This document shows positions 42,330-51,955 of a DNA stretch of 64,000 nucleotides, in pieces. The notes below the pieces were generated by a model. It worked only from the letters and a program-made list of their open reading frames with translations, was not told the origin of the DNA and did not search any database. This DNA is from Flectonema sp. DT1601 (lineage: Eukaryota > Euglenozoa > Diplonemea > Diplonemida > Diplonemidae), in the NCBI GenBank assembly GCA_964019425.1, contig OZ025823.1, positions 930,001 through 994,000 of the forward strand. Direction: 5' to 3'. Position 1 is the stretch's first letter. Every line of letters begins with the position of its first letter. A program made the position numbers and the translations under genes.

Positions 42330-44813
42330 ATGGGAATACCAGCATTCTACTCCTGGCTGTCACAGAAGTATCGACGAATAACAAGAAAAGAAATACCTCA
42401 AATTGATAATCTTTACGTCGATCTAAACGGATTGATCCACGTGGCGTGTCAACAACTTGACGGTAGTTATGGAGGAGACGAGTCGGATATGTTGAAGAAG
42501 CTGATTGTGTATTTAGAAAAAGTAATAAATGCGACGAAACCGACTCGTTTAATTTACATCGCAGTCGATGGTGTCGCTCCGAGAGCGAAGTTAAATCAAC
42601 AACGAGGAAGAAGATTTCAAAGCAGTCACAATATGGAAGCTGAACTCAATACTGATTGCTTTGGTGAGGATGCAGATCACGGGGAACATCTGTCAGCTCA
42701 TAGAGAACTTAAGGAGGTTAGAGAGTCTCTCAATTTGGGAATCTTTTCTGCTCACGATCTCAACACTGGTGCTGAAGAAGAAGATGAAGACCCGTCGCCT
42801 TGTAATTTATTTACGAACTTCTCTGAAGATGATCCAGTTCACGGCAACACCTGGGACGGCAATGCGATTACTCCAGGGACTCCTTTTATGACAAAAGTAG
42901 CTGAAACAATGAAAGAATGGGCTGCTAATAAATTATCTGAGGAGGGAAACACCGTCTCCGTTATCGTCTCCGACAGTAACAGACCAGGTGAAGGAGAACA
43001 CAAATTCATTGATTTCATGAGGGCAGAAACACAGCACTCGGAAACTGATCAACAGCAAAGCCACGCCGTGGCCTCATTAGATGCCGACATCATATTGTTG
43101 TCGCTCTCTCTTCATATTTCAAATGTTTTTGTCGTCAGGGAAGACAGGAGAACTCCTCCTCCATTTTCTAAATTTGAGTTTTGTCACATTGATAACCTTC
43201 GAGAATATCTCGCTGAAGAGATGTTCGGAAAGATAAGTAAGTACGCATCTGAGATTCATGGACCCAAACACCCTCTCGTTCGATCAAAACAACCAAACTT
43301 TGAAAACATTCTCACTGACCTGATCCTTCTCATAACAATGTGTGGAAATGATTTCTTGCCGCATCTCCCGGCAGCATATGTGGGACAGCTGACGGGGGAC
43401 TTACTGATTGATTTGTACTGCAGGTGGATGACTCTCGAGGCGAACCCGGAACAAGAAAGACCATTCAAATACATCGTCAATGATGGAAATATTAATCAAA
43501 TTAATCTTCTTGGTGTCATGTCTATGTACTCAATTGTTGAAGATGCTCAATTCAGAGGACAGGCAGTCTACGAGGCTCAAGTCTCTGAGGAACTTGTGAA
43601 ATCTCAAGGATCAGAAGCTGGTGATAAGATTTGGAGAAAGACCTACTACGAGTCAATTAACGACATCACTTCAACCTTTAATGTTCACATGCAGCCTGAA
43701 GACGGGGCTCAGGCCTGGTTAGAAGGTCTGATTTGGGTAAATCATTATTACAACAATGTTGGAGCATTATCATGGTCTTGGTACTATCCTTTCTATCACG
43801 CGCCTCTAGCTCGTGATATCGTTGCGGTACTTAAGAGGAAGCCGAGCGTTATTGAAAATCTCACACTTGCAATGAAGAGAAGTAAATACGCCAACACTCC
43901 TCTACAACCAAAGCAACAGTTGATTGCTGTTCTTCCAAAGAGTTCTTTCTCTTTAATACCAAAACAGTTTCATAGATTTGCTGATTCCCAAGAAGACAAA
44001 TATCCTTCTTCTTGGCCTCTTGATCTAACTGGTTGCCGTGCTGAGTATCACGGATTGCCTGTGATTCCATTCTTAGATGTCAAACAACTGCTGACTGATT
44101 CGATGTCTTCCATCCCCTGCGAGAACACTGAAGATGGCGACTCCATTTTCTGTTGCGGAAACTTTACTTTACGAAACCACATCCTGTCGGCAGACTCTAA
44201 GAAGTGTATCCTTTCTACTGAATACGTCCACACGCCTGGGTCCCGTCCATTTGATTCCAAACACCCGACATGCGGACTGGCAGTTGAAATCCCAAAATAC
44301 GTTCCCTGGAGACCTGTGAGGAAGGGACCGAATGTTATCTCAAAACTGTTTTCAGTTATTCAATTCATCACAACTCTTGGAAAAGGAAGTAAAGCATCGA
44401 TACTTCTCTCACTGTTGGGATGTCTTGTTTGTGTTATTTGGAAACGAAGAGGAGTGTTGTTGATTTCAATCGGATCAGCAACAGCAGCGATAATAAACAT
44501 CGAAAAGATAGCTCTACAGCTGACTCAGGTATTTGGTGTCACAACTGTCAAGGGTCGCTCTCAAGCGAGGAGAAGACCAGAGCGTAACAAGACGGCGATT
44601 GAATTCTTCAGACCAAAACGTTGCCGCGTTGACTGGATTTGCCCAGACTGCCAACAGAAGAATTGGGAACGTCAACTCGTTTGTTACAACTGCGAAGTTC
44701 AAAAACCAACTCACCCGCTAGTTGTGTTTATGAATAAGACTTCGAGATGGTCAGCAACCTGCTACTCCGCTGATCACAAGCCACAAGTTGAAACACAGTG
44801 TGCTGGTCGATAA
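42330..44813 (+). CDS. XRN-family 5'-3' exoribonuclease with membrane hairpin and RanBP2 zinc finger
   Basis: Single exon, 827 residues from ATG 42330. The N-terminus MGIPAFYSWLSQKY is the conserved XRN start. Catalytic acidic motifs are all present: YVDLNGLIH (about 29), AVDGVAPRAKLNQQRGRRF (about 75-93), RPGEGEHKFIDF (about 218), SLDADIILL (about 248) and MCGNDFLPHLP (about 335). The family removes 5'-monophosphorylated RNA processively. After the CR2 region there are two adjacent hydrophobic segments near residue 690 (ILLSLLGCLVCVIW, then KRRG, then VLLISIGSATAAIINI), like a membrane hairpin. A RanBP2-type zinc finger follows near 767 (DWICPDCQQKNWE...CYNC; W-x-C-x2-C-x3-N-x6-C-x2-C). Neither feature occurs in XRN1 or XRN2 as I know them. 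Membrane anchoring is inference. Confidence 0.9.
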   Translation: MGIPAFYSWLSQKYRRITRKEIPQIDNLYVDLNGLIHVACQQLDGSYGGDESDMLKKLIVYLEKVINATKPTRLIYIAVDGVAPRAKLNQQRGRRFQSSHNMEAELNTDCFGEDADHGEHLSAHRELKEVRESLNLGIFSAHDLNTGAEEEDEDPSPCNLFTNFSEDDPVHGNTWDGNAITPGTPFMTKVAETMKEWAANKLSEEGNTVSVIVSDSNRPGEGEHKFIDFMRAETQHSETDQQQSHAVASLDADIILLSLSLHISNVFVVREDRRTPPPFSKFEFCHIDNLREYLAEEMFGKISKYASEIHGPKHPLVRSKQPNFENILTDLILLITMCGNDFLPHLPAAYVGQLTGDLLIDLYCRWMTLEANPEQERPFKYIVNDGNINQINLLGVMSMYSIVEDAQFRGQAVYEAQVSEELVKSQGSEAGDKIWRKTYYESINDITSTFNVHMQPEDGAQAWLEGLIWVNHYYNNVGALSWSWYYPFYHAPLARDIVAVLKRKPSVIENLTLAMKRSKYANTPLQPKQQLIAVLPKSSFSLIPKQFHRFADSQEDKYPSSWPLDLTGCRAEYHGLPVIPFLDVKQLLTDSMSSIPCENTEDGDSIFCCGNFTLRNHILSADSKKCILSTEYVHTPGSRPFDSKHPTCGLAVEIPKYVPWRPVRKGPNVISKLFSVIQFITTLGKGSKASILLSLLGCLVCVIWKRRGVLLISIGSATAAIINIEKIALQLTQVFGVTTVKGRSQARRRPERNKTAIEFFRPKRCRVDWICPDCQQKNWERQLVCYNCEVQKPTHPLVVFMNKTSRWSATCYSADHKPQVETQCAGR

Positions 44814-45643
44814 CCTAATGAGTCCTTTTCAATAGTACAAAGTGTTTTGGGAAGGCATTAAAGAAAACAAATAACAATATTGTGCGATAAGAGCACAGGT
44901 TAATGTACCGATTAACTGAGTGACTCGTTTCTATCCCTCGAGTTACAATTAAAAAAAAAAAAAAATAATAATAATAATTAATAATAATTAGTAATCTTTC
45001 CCTTTTCATGCACAACCTGCATTGTAAGTAAATACACGTACCGACTAATAAAACAGATTCACTCACTAGTTTTTATTATTTTAGTTTAGTTGGTATTATT
45101 GTTCTGCTCTACGGAGTGACCACCCAGACCAACTCTCGATGAATGGCAGCTACTTTTAGACAAACAAAACGAATTTCTTTTTGATTCTTCCATGGCAGTT
45201 CTTCTTGGGGGAAGGCATGCGGCGATAATCAGTTTTTCAGTTGTGGGAAGTCATCTTTTAGTGTTCGCGGCGTTACACGTCCCGCATCCATCAACAGATT
45301 CTGTTCTCTCAATTTGATTGTCGTCGTGTGTTTCAACGAGGAAGGTGTCTGAAACCTTAGTACCGACCGGTTCCTTCAAAAAGTAGTTTTGTGCATCCCT
45401 CAGATGACCCTCCAGTTTCGTAGTTTCCCCGCATTCTGCGCGTTCCATTGTTTTGGTTTCTACGCCGCAATCTTCCGGGAAGGATTTCAGCGAGTGATTT
45501 GGTAGTCTTTACTTCGATTCTTATTTACCAGTTCAGAATTACATGGCCATCGTGAGTGAGTATTGAAGTGGTGTTTGTCGAATTGATTACTACTACTGAG
45601 AGAATTTTATTTCTTAAACCAGTTTTGGCACAAAAACAGTAAA
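44814..45643. other. Spacer with one possible minus-strand small ORF
   Basis: About 830 bases, AT-rich apart from a GC-richer patch at about 45240-45480 that holds the minus-strand frame listed separately. TTTATTTCTTAAACCAG ends at 45622, 21 bases before the next + strand ATG. Confidence 0.5.
45251..45448 (-). CDS. Possible small protein of 65 residues, unknown
   Basis: The minus-strand frame MERAECGETTKLEGHLRDAQ... ends DGCGTCNAANTKR. The ATG has an A-rich context (ACCAAAACA). Composition is balanced and protein-like, and the patch is GC-richer than its surroundings. Against it: short length, no recognised family, and it would be the only minus-strand gene of the window. Confidence 0.3.
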   Translation of the reverse strand: MERAECGETTKLEGHLRDAQNYFLKEPVGTKVSDTFLVETHDDNQIERTESVDGCGTCNAANTKR

Positions 45644-47284
45644 ATGACGAGTGTTGCCGACAGCAACGATTTGGGTCGATCATCATCGATGATGACGGGA
45701 ACAGGTTCCAGGAGGCAGAGTAACATCTCACAGTTAACAAATAAAGAAGGAACTGTTGCCGGACCTCGTTCTAGTTTTGGACTGGTAGAGTTCGAGTCAA
45801 TACCGAGATCGGGTGTTTCTCATAATAATCGAAGAAGTAGTTTAGATGAATCCATTTCTAAGTTAGCAGGTGGAGATGACTCAAAACAAGAACAGGACGA
45901 TGATCGCATGACTCTCACTTCTCAGCCGCAGCAGTACGAAAGCCGTCGCGACAATTCAACAACACCACTGTGGCCAGCGGAGCCTACTCGCTACCAGGCA
46001 TTCACTTCTCTAGATCTCGACTCTGGACATTATCTAACTGACTTCTATACAAATCTTTTGAAGGAAATTGAAGACGACTGCAAAGACGTTCTTCAGAAAC
46101 TCATCTTCCACGAGATGGAAGTTCGTAAAAGGCTTTACACATTAGCAAATGCCGACATGTTTCGAGTTCGCTTCCTTGAAGAAGCCAGATGGGAGTTAAG
46201 GGAAAGGTTTGAAGTCATCGCGAGAAGGGAAGCGTTAGACAGATCGAGACTAGAAAGAGAATTATTAGAACTCATAAGAGAGCATTTAGTCTGCGGTGGA
46301 GGGGAATGGAGTGAAGACGCTCAGCGAGCTAGAATAGAAGTCGAAGAAGAGTTGGGGTTCAGAGAGATAGAGAATCTCAGAAGGTCAGTTAGGAAGCAAC
46401 TCGACGAAGAAGAATGGGAACGCCACTTGATGGCAGAAGACAGATGGAGATGGGATGTAGAGCTCACCGTGCGGCATGGAATGCATCAAATTCAACTTCA
46501 TGAACATCGTCATCGGAGTTACATTGAAACAGAACTTTATCCTCAAAACTTAAATAAATTAATGCACGCGATGGAACTCGAGTGGGTCGAACTTTTGAAA
46601 GTTCAAAGCGCCTCCCTAGCGAACCTCGTTGACAGCACCTTAACGAAGATAACACTCGAAGAGACATCAAATAGGAATCACATGAAGAAAGCCGGCAGAC
46701 GAGTCCACAGAGAGTTCTCAACTCTTCATCGAATGTTAGAAGTTCAGCATTACGAAGAGTCTGAGAGGGACATGTTGGAAGAAACAGCAGATCGATTATT
46801 TAATGTTTTATTTTCTAAAGAAACGATGCAAATAAGAGCCTTGCTTGATAGGACTCGTCTTCTAAATGAATCCGTCTCTGCAGCATTAGCAGAACGCGCT
46901 GCTCTGACTCACACATTTCACGGATGGGGAGGGGAAGTGTACCCTGAACTCGTCTCCAGTCCTGTTGGAGGTAATGAGTCGGTCTCTTCACTGATGTCTC
47001 TCAACAGGGAAAAGGTTGTTCAAATGAAAGAAGCAGAACTAGCGAGACAACAATCAGCACAACAGGCTAAAGAAAATGAATTCTCTCGAAGAATGGATGA
47101 CTTATTAAAACGTGAGGCAGCACTCGATGTTCGCAGTCAGGTGAGCCAACCGTTCTTAACACCTGTTGGGTTAGGATCAGATAAAAGTATCATTTCAGCA
47201 ATGTCACCTGATGTTGTTGGTAGTTATCAATCAACAGTACCTCGTGCTGATATTGAAGCAGCTGCTGCTTTGTTGAATTTCTAA
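45644..47284 (+). CDS. Coiled-coil protein, unknown function
   Basis: Single exon, 546 residues. The first 120 residues are Ser/Arg/Gln-rich and disordered (RSSSMMTGTGSRRQSNIS). From about 130 to 480 the protein is strongly helical and charged (ELRERFEVIARREALDRSRL, then VRKQLDEEEWERHLMAEDRW), a long coiled coil with regularly spaced Trp/His. A Ser/Pro-rich tail ends in DIEAAAALLNF. Such proteins are common in cytoskeletal and ciliary structures, but I recognise no family. Confidence 0.8.
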   Translation: MTSVADSNDLGRSSSMMTGTGSRRQSNISQLTNKEGTVAGPRSSFGLVEFESIPRSGVSHNNRRSSLDESISKLAGGDDSKQEQDDDRMTLTSQPQQYESRRDNSTTPLWPAEPTRYQAFTSLDLDSGHYLTDFYTNLLKEIEDDCKDVLQKLIFHEMEVRKRLYTLANADMFRVRFLEEARWELRERFEVIARREALDRSRLERELLELIREHLVCGGGEWSEDAQRARIEVEEELGFREIENLRRSVRKQLDEEEWERHLMAEDRWRWDVELTVRHGMHQIQLHEHRHRSYIETELYPQNLNKLMHAMELEWVELLKVQSASLANLVDSTLTKITLEETSNRNHMKKAGRRVHREFSTLHRMLEVQHYEESERDMLEETADRLFNVLFSKETMQIRALLDRTRLLNESVSAALAERAALTHTFHGWGGEVYPELVSSPVGGNESVSSLMSLNREKVVQMKEAELARQQSAQQAKENEFSRRMDDLLKREAALDVRSQVSQPFLTPVGLGSDKSIISAMSPDVVGSYQSTVPRADIEAAAALLNF

Positions 47285-47739
47285 TTTCTTCATTCGGGAA
47301 GTAGTTGCTTCCCTTGTCTTATTATTATAAAATAGATTGCTGCCATAATTATATAAAATCTTTCGTATTTTTCCTGCGACTGAAATATTCGAGTTTGTGT
47401 TACTTTCTCGATTCCCCGGTTGGTTGTTTTTAGTTTTTAGTTTGTTCTTTTCGTTCCCGTTTTCGCAATTAGATCGTTATTTACTTGTTAGGCTTGAGAA
47501 TTGCAACCCTGATTTGTTTGGAAAAATTCTTTACGCATTTTGTCTTGTTGCACGTTGTACCTTTGTCCCTCCCTGTTGTGCTCTGATGGCAAACTGATGT
47601 AAGCTAGCCACGTAAAGATTATTGATTGTTGATTGTACTTATGTATTTTATATTTGTGTGATTGTTGTCGGTTTGTTCTTCTTTATGCTTATTTATCACA
47701 GCAGGTGGTAGTGGTTGGAAAACAACACAAACAAGAAGT
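47285..47739. other. Spacer
   Basis: About 450 bases without a gene; TGCTTATTTATCACAG ends at 47701, 38 bases before the next chosen ATG. Confidence 0.5.
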
Positions 47740-48732
47740 ATGAATACGAATGCTCGACAAATAACAAAGAAATTGACAGGAAATGTACTCCGTTCACAGA
47801 ATCGTACATCGTACATAATCTCACCGCTTGGAGAGAAGGCAATGTGGGGAAGGCTTAACGAACATTCATCGAGGATATCTGTCATAGGAAATTCTTATAA
47901 TCAACTTTCTCAGTCAGATGCAAGAAGGTTAGGTAGAGTGGCATTAGTAGTTGGTGGTACAGGTGTGGTCGGCAGACATATTTGTCAGGCACTTGCAGAA
48001 AGACACGTTCAAACCTTTAGTCTTAGTAGGAGAGGTGGTATTCAGGAATCACACCTCGGTGAGTCTCTTGGTATGAATTACCTCCAAGATGTTAATTGGG
48101 TCGAAGGTGATGCATGTGATGTTGAGGTGTGGACGGAATTACAGCCCTTACTGAAGAATGTAAATGAGGTTCACATTTGCCTTCCTCGAACGGGAGCTGG
48201 GGCAATGCTTGCCGCTGAATGCATTCGTCGACTACGGGAAGGAGATGCCCACCCACAACATATCACAATGCTTTCTGTGCCATCGGAATCTACTTTGGGA
48301 GATGCTCTCGTCAGCGATTGGGAACGAGCAGAACGACTACTACAATATCACTATCCAAAAGATCATCGAGTCCTTAAACCAGATTCTATCCATTCAAATA
48401 ATCCTTCATTGTGGGGTATGGGTAAATCTTGGATTCAGAGAATATTACATTTCTCATTTATGAAAGACCACTCAGTTACTCAAAACCAAAACCACGCATT
48501 CAGCTCCCTCACCAGATTCCATGAGACTAAAAGAAGTCGATACTTCGCTCCATCAACACACGCTGGTTTAATCGCACAGGCTGCTATGGAAGAAAATATT
48601 GCTGACTTGGAAGGTGGAGAAGTGAGGAAACTCGGAACTTATGAACTAGCAGTTCTGCCCCACCGAAGACTGAGCAGAGGACAGAGAGATCTCAGAGTTA
48701 TTTACCAAAGTCCTGTAGCAGCTGTAGTATGA
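47740..48732 (+). CDS. NAD(P)-binding Rossmann-fold protein, probably mitochondrial
   Basis: Single exon, 330 residues from ATG 47740. The dinucleotide-binding motif VALVVGGTGVVGRHICQALAE lies at about 69-89, followed by FSLSRRGG where atypical short-chain dehydrogenase/epimerases bind the NADP phosphate. The first 65 residues are basic and Ser/Arg-rich (MNTNARQITKKLTGNVLRS), fitting a mitochondrial presequence. Overall layout resembles NDUFA9/COQ11-type atypical SDR proteins, which lack a full YxxxK catalytic site; here too no clear YxxxK is seen. A role with complex I or quinone synthesis is inference. Confidence 0.75.
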   Translation: MNTNARQITKKLTGNVLRSQNRTSYIISPLGEKAMWGRLNEHSSRISVIGNSYNQLSQSDARRLGRVALVVGGTGVVGRHICQALAERHVQTFSLSRRGGIQESHLGESLGMNYLQDVNWVEGDACDVEVWTELQPLLKNVNEVHICLPRTGAGAMLAAECIRRLREGDAHPQHITMLSVPSESTLGDALVSDWERAERLLQYHYPKDHRVLKPDSIHSNNPSLWGMGKSWIQRILHFSFMKDHSVTQNQNHAFSSLTRFHETKRSRYFAPSTHAGLIAQAAMEENIADLEGGEVRKLGTYELAVLPHRRLSRGQRDLRVIYQSPVAAVV

Positions 48733-48908
48733 GCTGCGACCATTCAGTGATGTGAGTTCATCGTTTTGTAGACGGAAAGTAGACCTTCGGAAAAACTTTC
48801 AGAAAGTATTCATTGTCAATAGGCTCTTTGTTTTGGTTTGTAACCCGCCTTTATTACCTGGAGGAAAGTGATTACAGTTTTCACTTATTCAGGTTTGATT
48901 AAAAAACA

Positions 48909-51230
48909 ATGTCGGACTCATATTCCAATTATACTGATGATGAGGTGGAGGAGACCGATGAAGAATTAGATGATGACGAGGACACTCACGGCAACACATC
49001 AATTCGGTTATTTGACTCAGTTGAAGAAGCGTCAAAACACGCACTAGAGACTGGTGAATACAAAGAAGCTACTGCAGCTGATGGCCAGCAGTATTGGTAC
49101 AACACCGTCACGAAAGCAACTACCTGGAATTTAAAAAGAGAGCTCGCTGACAGAGTGAAGCCATCCATCGGTGGTGACAACGACAGCGTAGCGTCACTGG
49201 GACTGGGGCTGTCTGTTTCAACTTCTTCGTTGATGAAAAGACGTGAAGACCGACGAATTAAAGAAGAAGTTCAGGAGAGAGAACGAGCACTGCTGCAGCA
49301 ACAACAAGAACAAGAGCAGGAGCAAGAGGAGGAGGAAGTCGAAAAGCTGCAGGAAGATGATACAATTATCGGAGAACCAGAAGAAGACCAAACTAAGGTA
49401 CAGCTGACTTCAATAAGTAATGTCAGTCCTATTCGTGCTGAAGACACTCGTCAATCAAAGCAGCCGACTCCTCAGTCGGCTGCCGCATCTCCTCGGCCGG
49501 TGAAATCAAAAGCCGGCCAACGCCAAAAACTCCTCGCTGCTGCGGAATCTAACAACCCAGCCCACTCCCAGCCGAAAGGAGCAACAGCTCTGGAACTATC
49601 GGATTTCTCAGATATTTCTGAGTTCGTTGAGAATCCTGCTCTCGGTGCCCCGAGAGGATCCTCAAAACGAGAGCTGCGATCGTTTGGTAGCGTCTTCGGT
49701 GAAAAGGTTCCGACCCCAAAGAGTTCAACAGCATCTCGAATGACGTCGTCTCACGTCACTCCACGACAGTCTTTTAGAGAAAGTCCAGTTGACCGAATGA
49801 GAGCTGGAGGAATTTATGTGGAAGCGAAGCATGAAGAGATCCCTAAGCAGCCTTCACCTCCTGCAGCTCGCCGAGCAAGTGGTGGAGCGCGAAAAGGAGA
49901 ACATATTCCTCTTCTACCGACACAACATGCGAATGCGGCCTCTACGTCATCAGATGCTGTTCCACAATCGAGTGTTCAACAACAAGATATCATTAGTCAG
50001 CTTATGATGGCTTATTTAGATCTAAAGAACTCATCAGCTCAGCAGTCTCTAAAACGACTCGACTCTGAACTCCAATCCATCAAAGATACTCCTGGTAGTC
50101 GAGTAACGGAACAGATGTTTAAGAACTCAATTCATGAAAGTACTTCAAACTCTTATGGAGGACACAATTCTCTAAATCGACAAATAGAAGAGGAAGTTCT
50201 TAATCTTGTACTCCAAATGATGGGAACCGAAAATAGAAGTCAGTCTCAGGCAACTGCTGAAGGTACAAACTTCTCTCGAATGTTATTAAATGGAACTGCA
50301 AAGACTGCTCGGAGAAGTCGCACTCATGTTGTTCAAAAGTTAAATGAAACTGACGCGGTACCGAATTTACCAGAATTTGTAAAGAGCAGCGGGCATCAGG
50401 TAAGTTTTTCTGATACGACGGCAGCTGAGTTAGAAATGGTTTTCAAAGAGAAGGATTCACTTCATCAGCTCTGTCTGAAGAATCTTAACAAATATATCAT
50501 CGACAGATTGCGGCACACTAATAAACTTTCTCACGTGGCATTACTGCAAGTGCTCATCTCTGACCTCGTTTACTGTTTGACGCAAGTAGTCCAAAACCAA
50601 GGAGCTAAGAACTACCCGACAGCAACATATTTTATAAAATATTACAAGAGACGAATGCAGAATGAATCGATAATGACAACATACATATCAACTATATTGC
50701 ACTGCTTACCTTATGAAAGTGTTGCAAAGGGACATGAGGGTGGAGAGGTGTTGAATTTCAGACAGGAATACTGGGTGACCAAGTCCCATGTGATAGAGTG
50801 TATTCTAGCATTACAACAAACACAACACAGATTAGAATATGAATCGATTGGAATGCAAAAGGGGACCGAACCAGATGTCAGTTCTCTTATTTGTAGAGAT
50901 AACTGTCTTCACTTATCAATTCACTCTCCTGAACAAACAGATGAATTACTAATAGCTGGTGGTCCCACTGCTGCATCACTTCTATCAGAAACACCACAAA
51001 ACCCAATGTCATCACATGTTATTGATGCATTAATTTCTGATCTTAAACTTGAAGCTTTTTCCAGCACCAATTCACACCTCAGCACTCAGGTTTGCTCTAC
51101 GTATCTCAACAAAACAATTCACGAAATCTTATTAGACAATGTTGTGAAGAAAGGGATCATTTCAAAAACATTAAAAGCGATGGGAATCACGAAAACCCAT
51201 CCAACTGATGATACTTCTATTAGTAAGTAA
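48909..51230 (+). CDS. WW-domain protein with long helical C-terminus
   Basis: 773 residues if the frame ends at TAA 51228-51230. Residues 1-30 are acidic. A WW-like domain lies at about 55-78 (ADGQQYWYNTVTKATTWNLK); the first Trp is not conserved. The region 110-360 is Gln/Glu/Ser/Pro-rich and disordered, with an EQEQEQEEEEVEK run. From about 490 the protein is helical and globular (LEMVFKEKDSLHQLCLKNL onward) with no recognised family. WW domains bind proline-rich peptides. The 3' end is uncertain: a GTAAGT lies across the stop at 51223, and a protein-like frame continues at 51337-51684 that may be its last exon. CACTTATTCAG ends at 48892, 16 bases before the ATG. Confidence 0.78.
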   Translation: MSDSYSNYTDDEVEETDEELDDDEDTHGNTSIRLFDSVEEASKHALETGEYKEATAADGQQYWYNTVTKATTWNLKRELADRVKPSIGGDNDSVASLGLGLSVSTSSLMKRREDRRIKEEVQERERALLQQQQEQEQEQEEEEVEKLQEDDTIIGEPEEDQTKVQLTSISNVSPIRAEDTRQSKQPTPQSAAASPRPVKSKAGQRQKLLAAAESNNPAHSQPKGATALELSDFSDISEFVENPALGAPRGSSKRELRSFGSVFGEKVPTPKSSTASRMTSSHVTPRQSFRESPVDRMRAGGIYVEAKHEEIPKQPSPPAARRASGGARKGEHIPLLPTQHANAASTSSDAVPQSSVQQQDIISQLMMAYLDLKNSSAQQSLKRLDSELQSIKDTPGSRVTEQMFKNSIHESTSNSYGGHNSLNRQIEEEVLNLVLQMMGTENRSQSQATAEGTNFSRMLLNGTAKTARRSRTHVVQKLNETDAVPNLPEFVKSSGHQVSFSDTTAAELEMVFKEKDSLHQLCLKNLNKYIIDRLRHTNKLSHVALLQVLISDLVYCLTQVVQNQGAKNYPTATYFIKYYKRRMQNESIMTTYISTILHCLPYESVAKGHEGGEVLNFRQEYWVTKSHVIECILALQQTQHRLEYESIGMQKGTEPDVSSLICRDNCLHLSIHSPEQTDELLIAGGPTAASLLSETPQNPMSSHVIDALISDLKLEAFSSTNSHLSTQVCSTYLNKTIHEILLDNVVKKGIISKTLKAMGITKTHPTDDTSISK

Positions 51231-51336
51231 TTACTCTTTATTTGATACACTTTTATAGATTATGATGAATGTTGTAGTGATTGTAAGGTAAGTAACTTTT
51301 ATTTATTCACACAGACAGGGACAAAACTGATAACAG

Positions 51337-51684
51337 GCAACGGCAGCGGCGGTTAACATTGAACCTTACGTCATTTTGTTTCTTTATCGAAAGAGAGTAC
51401 ATTCCTGTACAATAAGCTACATATGTCCTGGTGCCTTACCACCAACAAGGGAAACAAGAGATAAGATCTTTTTTGAAGCGCAACAACAAAGTATCAACAC
51501 CCATTTGAGACTTGAAACTGGTAGATGGTTCGCCAAAATGGCACGAATCACATCCCCTTTATTAAATGTCTTTGTTCCACCTGAAAGAGTATCCTCAACA
51601 CCCATTGATTCTTTTACTCGTTTAGGAATGAATGTTCTGAAAGAACACAACCTTCTATCACAGGAAATAAATGTCAGTTTATGA
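51337..51684 (+). CDS. Probable terminal exon of the WW-domain gene
   Basis: A frame beginning right after CTGATAACAG (51336) encodes about 115 residues ending at TGA 51682-51684, with protein-like composition (ATAAAVNIEPYVILFLYRKR, then RETRDKIFFEAQQQSI and ARITSPLLNVFVPPERV). It has no ATG near its start, so it must be spliced to something. One in-phase route uses donor 51223 (GTAAGT), acceptor 51258, a 29-nt exon 51259-51287, donor 51288 (GTAAGT) and acceptor 51336. The two introns would be only 36 and 49 nt, shorter than all others here, so the route is uncertain. Confidence 0.45.
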   Translation, partial: ATAAAVNIEPYVILFLYRKRVHSCTISYICPGALPPTRETRDKIFFEAQQQSINTHLRLETGRWFAKMARITSPLLNVFVPPERVSSTPIDSFTRLGMNVLKEHNLLSQEINVSL

Positions 51685-51850
51685 AGGATCTATTCAGGAA
51701 GCAGGACGAGAGTGCAATGTTGCATAAGGATGATCAGATGGGGGGTTTCACAAAGGAGGAAATTATTGCTCTAACAGCTAGTGCATGATGCAAAGAGATT
51801 TCGAATGATACATAAATCGACAATCTATGTCTGCATCTGTTGGCATCGTA
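51684..51850 (+). repeat. Left copy of a diverged direct repeat flanking the NTPase gene
   Basis: AAGGATCT at 51684 and the block GCTAGTGCATGATGCAAAG at 51777 recur at 54231 and 54311 in the same order and similar spacing. The block at 51777-51839 is about 75-80% identical to 54311-54373. Translated, both contain LVHxAKRF. Function unknown; possibly remnants of one older coding unit. Confidence 0.6.
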
Positions 51851-51955
51851 AACTGTTTGTATTGTTGCATTGGTAGATAAAAATATTGAGATCTTGTCTT
51901 CTATGCCCAACTACCAACTCTTTATCAGGCAACAACCACCCAACATAAAAAAACT

